Program-made: the position numbers and the translations under genes
Part shown: one piece after another, positions 1 to 9,600 of the stretch
How positions within the stretch are numbered: position 1 is the stretch's first letter
How the letters are laid out: each line of letters begins with the position of its first letter
Notes under the pieces: model-generated
What the model saw: the letters and a program-made list of their open reading frames with translations, nothing else
The model's database searches: none
What the model was told of the DNA's origin: nothing
Assembly (NCBI RefSeq): GCF_000210295.1
Contig: NC_026744.1
Coordinates: 4,467,610-4,531,609 of the forward strand
Origin: Trypanosoma brucei gambiense DAL972
Lineage: Eukaryota; Euglenozoa; Kinetoplastea; Trypanosomatida; Trypanosomatidae
Direction of reading: 5' to 3'
DNA length: 64,000 bases

Positions 1-1448
1 GCCTGCAGTCCCTTCTTTGACTCCCGCCTGTCCTCTACAGGGGTGGGGTACCTGCACAAGTGCCAAGTGTTGTATAACTCTTGGTAACTTGGGTATGGCG
101 GCGGCAAGGATGATATCATGCTCTTCTCCTTCGCAGTGGCGTTGTAACGTGACAGGTGCCGCTTTCGGTACGCTGGCAGTTCCTCGGCGGGCATTTCTTG
201 TATTCTGAAACAGTCAACCAAGGCAGCAAGGCCCCTGTCTCCAATGTCATTGTGCCCAAGGTCAAGCACCTGCAGCGTGCGATTCTTCTTCAAAAGCCGC
301 GCAAGCGCTACAGCGCCATCATCGGAAATGTTATTTCCCCACAGATTGAGGCTTATCAGCTCACTACGGGGATGAGCCGAGAGCAATGAAGCTGTTAGGA
401 TGGCATCTCTATCACTAATACCGTTCCCTCGGAGACTCAAATGCTTCACGCCAGTAAGAAGCGCAGCCGGCCACCCGGGAGGGACCGGGATGCGGTTTTC
501 TCTATCGAACTGTGCAAGCGTTTCGCGCTGCTGTTGAAGCTGCGCCTGCTTCTTGGAGTCTGTCTTTCCCTTTCGCTCCTTCTCCTCACGTATTTGAAGA
601 TCAAGCAACGAAGGTACATTGTTAAGCCCACGATACGCAGATGGCGAAAAAGTTGGGAGAGCCTCCGATGCTGCACCTCCAGATGACTGTCCGTCCGCAC
701 GAATGCTGGTCACTACAGACTCTGTGTGCAAAGAGGTTAGATCCCTGGAAGGGGCCCGCTTACGATCATCAAACCGTACGCTGGGAACATTCTTTTCTGT
801 TGGAAACAATTCTCTTACCTTCGGTACTTCCACAGGCGCAATAGCAATCGTCGGGTCCTCGTAAAATCCTGGTTTAGGGGCACAGTTGAAGTCGACAGTC
901 ATAGAAACTAAGCGGCGACTCTTATACGATGCCTCCACAAGCAGGAAATAGCTCTCGCGCGATAAGCCGCACCCCACGAACTCAACGGACACCAGCGAAG
1001 TGCAATACGGTATGGCAAGAGCAAGGGGCCTCATATCTCGTTCGTTGAGACAAAACTTGAGGTGACGCATTAGAATGTAAAAAACAGTTGGTGGAGGCGG
1101 CGGCTGAGGATTTGAGGGAGAAGTATCGTTGTGTTCGCTTTTCTTTCTGGAGGGGGTCGCGCCCTCACGCTTCGCTCCGGTACCGTGACGCTTGGAAGTG
1201 GGGTTTTCTTTGGCCTTCTCAACCTCCGGTAAGGGCTCTTGTTGCAGTGTTTGCATTCGATTGGGTTCCTCCCATTGAAGGAGAATCGCCTCGTCCTCTG
1301 GTGACAGAGAGTGCTTTGTCTCCCTCTCCGCTTTCTGTTGCGTGTTCGTTATCAATGAGCGATAAACCTCCTCCCTCTCCGTGGTTCGTAGCGTGTGGCA
1401 GAAGGCGCTATAATCCACGCGTAAGTCCCCCGAAGGTTCAAAGAGCAT
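1..1448 (-). CDS. Leucine-rich-repeat (RNI-like) protein, 3' end cut by window edge
   Basis: Reading the minus strand from the ATG at 1448 gives an open frame of about 482 codons that is still open at position 1, so the C-terminus lies outside the window. An in-frame stop lies four codons before this ATG. Residues about 125-185 and 330-410 have leucine-rich repeats of the long ribonuclease-inhibitor type; the clearest are LSLRGNGISD, LNLWGNNISDDG and LDLGHNDIGDRG. Between them are a short polyproline stretch (near residue 115) and a charged Lys/Glu/Gln-rich segment (about 270-310) that probably forms a coiled coil. LRR proteins of this class act as binding scaffolds, and in trypanosomatids many are flagellar or cytoskeletal. 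I do not recognise this member, so that role is inference. It is the most downstream gene of the minus-strand cluster seen here. Confidence 0.8.
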   Translation of the reverse strand, partial: MLFEPSGDLRVDYSAFCHTLRTTEREEVYRSLITNTQQKAERETKHSLSPEDEAILLQWEEPNRMQTLQQEPLPEVEKAKENPTSKRHGTGAKREGATPSRKKSEHNDTSPSNPQPPPPPTVFYILMRHLKFCLNERDMRPLALAIPYCTSLVSVEFVGCGLSRESYFLLVEASYKSRRLVSMTVDFNCAPKPGFYEDPTIAIAPVEVPKVRELFPTEKNVPSVRFDDRKRAPSRDLTSLHTESVVTSIRADGQSSGGAASEALPTFSPSAYRGLNNVPSLLDLQIREEKERKGKTDSKKQAQLQQQRETLAQFDRENRIPVPPGWPAALLTGVKHLSLRGNGISDRDAILTASLLSAHPRSELISLNLWGNNISDDGAVALARLLKKNRTLQVLDLGHNDIGDRGLAALVDCFRIQEMPAEELPAYRKRHLSRYNATAKEKSMISSLPPPYPSYQELYNTWHLCRYPTPVEDRRESKKGLQ

Positions 1449-1988
1449 TCCGCCTCTCTATTCCTATTCGTATTAGTGTGTTCTAGGTTCCTCTCTCTGT
1501 TCCACTCTTTGAACAGCTATATACACCGCCCAGCGGTAGTGATACACAAGCCACTGGTCACAGTGTAATTAAATTATAGGAGTCAAATTTTTAAAACAAA
1601 ATAAAAAAGAAAGATTATTAACTCAAGAGCAAAATATTCGAGTACACGATAACCGCCACACCGAGAAAAGTAACCAAAGACAAACCCGTGCTAACAGCGC
1701 CCAATGCTTCAAAAAGAAGGAGAAGTTCAGCATTAGATTGTAAAGGGAAAGTCTTTTTTCCTTCCTGGCTCCTTTGCGTTTTCTTTTTCCGCTCAAGTAA
1801 TGACCCCTATAGAGTATACATAGTGTCTGCCACATCCACTCTCCTGCTCTTCGCCATCCATTCAACCAAATACAAAATGAAAACGCACCATTAGTGCAAG
1901 GGAGGGAGAAAAGTAATGACAAAAAAAAGGCGGTAGTTACGTGGAGAGAGCAAAACACATATAAAATTAAAAGTACCAACAATAGGAA

Positions 1989-1991
<3 letters not shown>
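1449..1991. other. Intergenic stretch upstream of the LRR gene
   Basis: I see no credible coding region. Small open frames on both strands here are low-complexity or microsatellite readings. A purine-rich run near 1590-1620 is pyrimidine-rich on the minus strand and could serve as the trans-splicing signal for the LRR gene, but no single acceptor stands out. Confidence 0.4.
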
Positions 1992-2034
<43 letters not shown>

Positions 2035-2064
2035 TAGATAGATAGATATAGATATAGATATATA
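1992..2064. repeat. (TA)n tract followed by GATA/GATATA repeats
   Basis: About 40 bases of pure alternating TA run into GATA and GATATA units. The same tract occurs again at 3342-3405 immediately after the assembly gap, each time as the left end of a copy of the IQ-protein 3' region. Such tracts are unstable and hard to assemble. Confidence 0.9.
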
Positions 2065-2359
2065 CTATCCATACATAAGTTGTGAATGTTGCGTTATGTG
2101 CATACTTCCCACGCAACGCAAATGGAACCGCCTGTACATGACGTATGATCACCACGTATACACATATATATGTTCATACAAATATCCTACACACCCCTCC
2201 ATATCACCATATTTCTCCTGTCGACATTACACGGCGTATACAAACTGCCCCCGTGCCATACTTATAAAGGGGGAGAAAGAAGGGGAAAGAAAAATTGTCG
2301 TTGAGCCCACAACACAGAGACAGACTAAAACAGAGCTCTAAGGGGGAAGGGTCCCACCG

Positions 2360-3241
2360 TCATAGCGCTCCACGGGGTGGGCGTTGTTCCGAGCGGAGTG
2401 CCTGTACAAGTTTCCACGAGGCCAACCCACGCATGTGCTGCTGCATAACCACAACATATTGGTCCGCGATACTGGCACTATCACCTACAGAGCCTCCCTT
2501 CTGTGTAGTAACTTGGTAATAGTAGTGCCCGAGGCTAGCCCACAGATCCGCACCCTCGGGGGAGTCGCTCACAATGGCTGCCACGGCGCCGCAATCTCCT
2601 CATCGTGTGCTTGAATGGAACCCCAGTAACGCTCCTTGGCGACGAGCCTCTCCTTCACCGACCGTCTAGCCTTGTACGAACGGAACGCACGCTGAACCTT
2701 CATTGCAGCTTCATCTAGCAGACACTCCGCATCACTATCCGTCACACGCTTCTCCTCCACGAGTGCCTTCCTCCTCTCAACCTCACGCCTGGCTAAATAC
2801 ATCCGCATGAAAGGCAGTATCTTTTCGCATGCAGCACTGAGTCTGCGTCTCTCCTCCACAAGCGATCTCCGCCTCTCAACCTCACACCTGGCTAAGTGCA
2901 TCTGCATCGACGGCAATATCTTTTCACATGCAGCACTATGTCTGCGTCTCTCCTCCACGAGTGCCTTCCGCCTCTCAACTTCACGCCTGGCCAAATGCAT
3001 CTGCATGAAGGGCAGTATCTTTTCGCATGCAGCACTGAGTCTGCGTCTCTCTTCCACGAGTGCCTTCCTCCTCTCAACTTCACGCCTGGCCAAATGCATC
3101 CGCATGAAAGGCAATATCTTTTCACATGCAGCACTATGTCTGCGTCTCTCCTCCACAAGCGATCTCCGCCTCTCAACCTCACACCTGGCTAAGTGCATCT
3201 GCATCGACGGCAATATCTTTTCACATGCAGCACTATGTCTG
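2360..3241 (-). pseudogene. 3' fragment of the TPR/IQ-motif protein gene, frameshifted and cut by the gap
   Basis: On the minus strand this encodes the C-terminal part of the large protein at 3700-10119: five of the 33-residue repeats, the first interrupted by the gap, then the last IQ motif and the C-terminal tail. Relative to the intact gene one G is missing near 2586, in the codons for the Ala run after HDEEIAA. The frame therefore ends prematurely, and the last 74 residues are in another frame, finishing at the same stop as the intact copy (2360). It could be a decayed tandem copy. It could also be the same locus assembled twice on either side of the gap, with a sequencing error. The sequence alone cannot decide. 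Confidence 0.8.
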
Positions 3242-3341
3242 NNNNNNNNNNNNNNNNNNNNNNNNNNNNNNNNNNNNNNNNNNNNNNNNNNNNNNNNNNN
3301 NNNNNNNNNNNNNNNNNNNNNNNNNNNNNNNNNNNNNNNNN
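3242..3341. other. Assembly gap, 100 N
   Basis: Exactly one hundred N, a conventional placeholder for a gap of unknown size. It is flanked on the left by the IQ-gene C-terminal repeats and on the right by the TA tract that lies downstream of the intact gene. Confidence 0.99.
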
Positions 3342-3375
<34 letters not shown>

Positions 3376-3699
3376 ATATAGATAGATAGATAGATATAGA
3401 TATAGATATATACTATCCATACATAAGTTGTGAATGTTGCGTTATGTGCATACTTCCCACGCAACGCAAATGGAACCGCCTGTACATGACGTATGATCAC
3501 CACGTATACACATATATATGTTCATACAAATATCCTACACACCCCTCCATATTTCTCCTGTCGACATTACACGGCGTATACAAACTGCCCCCGTGCCATA
3601 CTTATAAAGGGGGAGAAAGAAGGGGAAAGAAAAATTGTCGTTGAGCCCACAACACAGAGACAGACTAAAACAGAGCTCTAAGGGGGAAGGGTCCCACCG
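3342..3699. other. 3' flank of the intact IQ-protein gene (right copy of the duplication)
   Basis: A TA/GATA microsatellite (3342-3405) is followed by about 290 bases of non-coding sequence nearly identical to 2064-2359. It probably holds the 3' untranslated region and polyadenylation site of the gene that stops at 3700. Confidence 0.7.
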
Positions 3700-6600
3700 T
3701 CATAGCGCTCCACGGGGTGGGCGTTGTTCCGAGCGGAGTGCCTGTACAAGTTTCCACGAGGCCAACCCACGCATGTGCTGCTGCATAACCACAACATATT
3801 GGTCCGCGATACTGGCACTATCACCTACAGAGCCTCCCTTCTGTGTAGTAACTTGGTAATAGTAGTGCCCGAGGCTAGCCCACAGATCCGCACCCTCGGG
3901 GGAGTCGCTCACAATGGCTGCCACGGCGGCCGCAATCTCCTCATCGTGTGCTTGAATGGAACCCCAGTAACGCTCCTTGGCGACGAGCCTCTCCTTCACC
4001 GACCGTCTAGCCTTGTACGAACGGAACGCACGCTGAACCTTCATTGCAGCTTCATCTAGCAGACACTCCGCATCACTATCCGTCACACGCTTCTCCTCCA
4101 CGAGTGCCTTCCTCCTCTCAACCTCACGCCTGGCTAAATACATCCGCATGAAAGGCAGTATCTTTTCGCATGCAGCACTGAGTCTGCGTCTCTCTTCCAC
4201 GAGTGCCTTCCTCCTCTCAACCTCACGCCTGGCTAAATACATCCGCATGAAAGGCAGTATCTTTTCGCATGCAGCACTGAGTCTGCGTCTCTCTTCCACG
4301 AGTGCCTTCCTCCTCTCAACCTCACGCCTGGCTAAATACATCCGCATGAAAGGCAATATCTTTTCACACGCAGCACTATGTCTGCGTCTCTCCTCCACAA
4401 GCGATCTCCGCCTCTCAACCTCACACCTGGCTAAGTGCATCTGCATCGACGGCAATATCTTTTCACATGCAGCACTATGTCTGCGTCTCTCCTCCACGAG
4501 TGCCTTCCGCCTCTCAACTTCACGCCTGGCCAAATGCATCTGCATGAAGGGCAGTATCTTTTCGCATGCAGCACTGAGTCTGCGTCTCTCTTCCACAAGC
4601 GATCTCCGCCTCTGCAACTCCCTCCTAGCCACTGCACACAGGAGGAATGATTCAATAGTCGAGGATGGCTTCTCCAACACAGAGCACATACCCTCTTGCT
4701 GGGCCATGCGAGCTTCAATTGCATCCTTACGAGCCCTACGCTCCTGTTTGGCACGGAAGATAAGGGCCAAGCCATTTAGCACTTCCAGTGCTTCTAGTGG
4801 TTCTTCGTTCCTTCGGTTGATAGTAGCCGCGGCACGACGGGAGGCTACCTCCTTCTTCGACTGTATGATGCGCATGAAACCTTTGAGAACTTCAAGGGCA
4901 TCACCTACATTCGAAACGCATTCTGGTTGAGGGCGCTCTGCAAACTGCCTCGGTGTTCTAGGTGGCATGCGGCAACTAACATGCATCATGCTAACCTTCG
5001 CACGCAAGAAAGACAAAACGACGTTTACGCGGCGCAAGCGCCGAAACTGGTCCGTGCCGTCCATAACCAGGCGAGAACATTTCTGAAGCTCCTTGTACTC
5101 CAGATCGGGTGACTCCGACCGATCTACCCCGATCCTGCAGTTCACGTAGTCGGCGAAAAGTTCCCGCAACACACGGTAGTGCAGGCGAGCAAGATATCCT
5201 CGTGCTAAGCGAGTGATTGCCAACGCCGCTTGGTCCCTTAAGTTATTGGCCTCTTCATCTTGTGACCGGTCTTGAGATTGCAAATTTGATGAGGACTCCG
5301 CTGATTTCGAGTACGTTCGCCTCGGGGCCACTGGTCGGTGCCGCATGAGTGGTGGACGAGGCAACAGCGTTAGCACCTCTTCCGCGGTTTCAGCCTCTGC
5401 AATCTTCCGCAAACGATATTCGTTTGCCTCCAAGCGACTGTTGCAGCAGTCATTGTAGAACTTTATTTCATCCTTCCGCACTTGTCGCCACTTTTCTCTT
5501 TCTTCGGCTAGTGCGGCACCCAGGGCAGACTTCTCTTGGTGTCCCACCACCTCACACTCCCCAACAACATCAAAAGAGCGATCAATTCCTTCATGCCCCA
5601 AAAACTTAACGATTTCTTCAGCCGAATGCCCACCATTATCCGGCCTCGCAAATTCTCCTACAGGTTCATTAATATCTAGGTTTAGCTCCGTGGCCGACGG
5701 CTCAACACCTTCCAAGTACAATGCTGGCCGCTCCCCGGGCTCTGAATACATAGCATGCTCTTTTATCAATGACAATCCGACACGCTCCTCCGGAATAATA
5801 GGCGTAGCAAGGTGCTGCAACTCAGGTACAACACCTACATCCCGTGGAGAACACGGCATCGTCAATTCCAACTTAACGCCTTCTGCGCGCGGGGTGGGTT
5901 TTTCTGGCACTTGCTGGCACGAGATGGCAGGATCCTCTCGGACAGCTCCGCTGGCACTTCCCAATCCCCCGACCCCTGGCAGCCGCTCGATTTGCTCGTC
6001 CCCAGCCAGTGGCAACAGTCGCCCTGCACCGTTAGCTAACGGTTTTGGTAGCCTTGAATCCTCAGCGGGTGACGGTAGCAGCTGACAAACGCTCCTGTGA
6101 GAGGTCAGAGACCCTTTTACCTTTGGCATCACGTCAAGTGGTGTTGGAGATAACGCGGAGTGATGCCTGTCATTTGTACACCCGTCGGGTAGTGACCGAC
6201 GCATAAATGGAACACCTTCCAATCCCCCTCTCACGCTGGAGGGCTCATGAACTCTATGGTGTCCAGAAACGACCGTTGACGAACGGTTAGCCTCTTCAAG
6301 ATCGCGCTCCCTCCGCACAAACTCCTGGACCTCCACTGCCATTTGATAAAGTGATCGGCCCAGTGAAAGCCGGACGAAGTAAGCGCGGCCAATTCTTTGC
6401 ATAGTGAACGCAAACGCACTAAGACGCGAGTCCAGGAGTTGCCTTCTGCGTTCCTTTTTCATACGCTTCAGGAGAGATTTCGACCGATAGAGACGGTACG
6501 CACGCTGAATCTTCGAAGCTGCCCGACTCTGCAGGCAATGACCACGAATGCGCCTTGCTGCGTTCTCACGAGCAACATCGAGCAGAGGCCCTGCATTTCT

Positions 6601-9600
6601 CGCCACAATAATCCGCCTGCCAAAGGCCTGAAGCTTCTTGGCAGCATCGCACCGCCGCTGGTGTTCACGAAGTCTCTCTTCACGCGCGGCCCGCAGTTCC
6701 CTCATTTTATTGAGCTCCTTTCTAGAAATATACAAACGCCACGCCTTTTGGATTTTCCGCGCGGCGGATAAGTAGCGAGCTTCCAGATGCCTTCGCCGGA
6801 GTCGAGCCGCCCTCAGCCTCGCCTCCCGTGTCTGCTGCTCTGCCCTTCGTCTCCTCCACTGGCTCTGTATGACCGTGGCCGCAACTTCTTGCCGTTCCCT
6901 CAGGGCCACCTCGTTTTTAACAAGTTGGTGCATTTCTCGCAGTTTCTCCACCCTTCGGGTTGCCATAACCTTGCGCCACCACGTCTGCAGTCGGAAGGCA
7001 GCAGAAGATGCGTTATTCTTCAAGAACTGCCTCCGCGCTAGACGCCGTCGGGCCCGCCACTGCCGCGCACAGCACTGGATACGCACAGCGGCCCTGTTTA
7101 TTTCATTGGCAAGAACGTCACGGTTCTTGTAACGTGCGGTAGAACCCGATCTTATACTCAGGTGCCTCCTAAAAGTCCTTTGAATCTTACGGGCTGCTAT
7201 TGACCTTCTTACCCCATCCAGTACACGGTCGCGGGCGCTTTTGGACTTTACTGCCTCGAACAACTGTCGAGCCTTGAAAGCACGGTAAGCTCTTTGAATG
7301 GTAACCGCACAGCCTGACTTGCGCCACAAATCTTCCTCATCGAACAAAAGCATATCTAAGCGATCAACAACGTACGTAACAAGATTTGCTCCAGGTGGGA
7401 GGCCCTGGATCCTTCTTGACGGCGCATCAACGGACAATGGGGGGACGCCCGGTCCCATAACACTGGATTTGGAAATGGGCGACCTGCCTTGTTTATCCTT
7501 GGTGGCAGAAAATGGAGAGGCCTTTGGTTGAGGAAATTTCCTTACAGGAGACCCCGTATCGTTTGAAGGTGCATTGGGTGATAGTCGCCCGACGGCGCTG
7601 TGGGCATCAGCGGCATGCTGACCCCGGCGCGCAGCCCCCTCAACCTCCATGGTAACAGTATGGAGTTTCTTCTTAGTTGCGTCGTGAGTGGCAGCGGCCT
7701 GATGAGTCGGACGCGAGGATGGTGAAGATTCGCGAGCTGAAGAAGATACCCTCCTGCCAGTCTTGTTACCTGTACCACCGGCTTGCTGATTGTACAGAAA
7801 TGGAGCATCAGGATCCGCAGCAACGGATTGCATTTTCCTTCCCGAACTGTCGCGAGCAGCAGGCGACTGCGCAACCGGTCGGGTGCGCTCTGCATTGGGG
7901 GATAACTTCCTGCCGACAGCGCTGCGGCCCCCAACACCCTGATGGGTCGGACGCGAGGATGGTGAAGATTCGCGAGCTGAAGAAGATACCCTCCTGCCAG
8001 TCTTGTTACCTGTACCACCGGCTTGCTGATTGTACAGAAATGGAGCATCAGGATCCGCAGCAACGGATTGCATTTTCCTTCCCGAACTGTCGCGAGCAGC
8101 AGGCGACTGCGCAACCGGTCGGGTGCGCTCTGCATTGGGGGATAACTTCCTGCCGACAGCGCTGCGGCCCCCAACACCCTGATGGGTCGGACGCGAGGAT
8201 GGTGAAGATTCGCGAGCTGAAGAAGATACCCTCCTGCCAGTCTTGTTACCTGTACCACCGGCTTGCTGATTGTACAGAAATGGAGCATCAGGATCCGCAG
8301 CAACGGATTGCATTTTCCTTCCCGAACTGTCGCGAGCAGCAGGCGACTGCGCAACCGGTCGGGTGCGCTCTGCATTGGGGGATAACTTCCTGCCGACAGC
8401 GCTGCGACCCCCAACAGCCTGCTGAGTCGGACGCGAGGGCGCTGACGGCTCCACAGCAGCAGACTGCGTCCTTCCTTTGGGACTGTTACGTCGACCTGGG
8501 GTCCTCTGATTCGAGCCGGTTGCTCCCACACTTACCGGCGAAGACTGAGCATTCGGTTGTGAGAGGGAGATGTTTGACCTCATCGAACCCTTCATTGGTG
8601 GTCTACATTCAGATCGACTGGCACCACTCTTCGCATTGGACTTTGTGTGCACCGACTCATTGTCGACAAAACCTGCACCTTTCCCTTGGGACCCGACATC
8701 ACCAGGTCGTGCCGTAGCTTCCCGTTTATATGGCATTCTCGTAGCGGCGACGGGAGACCTTGTAGCCACTGAGAGCGCAACGCCACCTTTATTTGAAACC
8801 CTCTCATTGTTTTTGGTCAAAGATTTTGACTGTTCACCCACATTCGCCCCACGGTGGTGCTCGGAGGGGCCACCAGACTCGCGTAACGTAGCCCTCGAGC
8901 CCTGCGAAATGGGTGGAAGACGACTAGCATTCGGCGAAGCTCCACCCGATTTCGTTGAATTACCGCCCTTCAAACCGCTGCCATGGGAAGCAGACCCGCC
9001 ATTTGTCTGGCTCTGCCATGCAGCAGGCCTCGACAGTGATGTTTTCGAATTTACCCCGGGTGCTGTTGCCGCCGCTGCTGCGGCACTCGGTGGATGACCG
9101 GCGTCAGCACGGGCCGGACGCGAGATGCTACGCTTCGCAACGGTTTCCTTGGCACTCACCGCGAAAGGGTGAGGAAAGATGTCCACACGATGGGTCCTAG
9201 ATGCAGCATCCCGACCACTGGGCGAACGTTCCCTGCTGCAAGACCGCGGACTAACAAACAAGGTGTGTCCGCAGGATGAGCGGGGTGAGTTCGTACCCGT
9301 CAAAGCTGAATTACCCGGTCGACATTCGTGAAGCACCATGACAAACCGCTGCATATTACTTTCGATCGTTCTTGTGACCTCACTCCTCCTACCGATCGTA
9401 TTCTGAGCCAAACCCAGCGCCAACCGATACTCTTCATGAGCACGTGGGGGGTCGATCAACTCCAGAGCCATAGCGAGGTTGTGGTGCGCCACTGCTAGCA
9501 AAGAAGGGTCCTCAGGATTGGGCCCAAGACTTTGTATCGCACACACCGCACTATGCGCGGCTTCTTCACATAACCTCAGTTGCACCTGCACAGCACTAAT

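Larger units (their letters stand above)
1992..3241. repeat. Left copy of a direct duplication of the IQ-gene 3' region
   Basis: This segment matches 3342-4590 almost base for base, offset by 1340-1348. It holds the TA/GATA tract, the 3' flank of the IQ-protein gene and the last part of its coding region. Visible differences are an 8-base insertion near 2206, one missing G near 2586, and a different order of sequence variants among the 99-base repeats. It ends exactly at the run of N. Confidence 0.9.

Noticed and set aside
2807..3376. Plus-strand frame of 189 codons across the repeats and the N gap
   Set aside because: It is antisense to the 33-residue repeats and partly consists of N.
7542..8717. 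Long open frames on minus (7542-8531) and plus (7677-8717) strands over the 240-bp repeats
   Set aside because: They are other-frame readings of the in-frame triplication inside the IQ-protein gene; a stop-free unit repeated in a multiple of three stays open in every frame.
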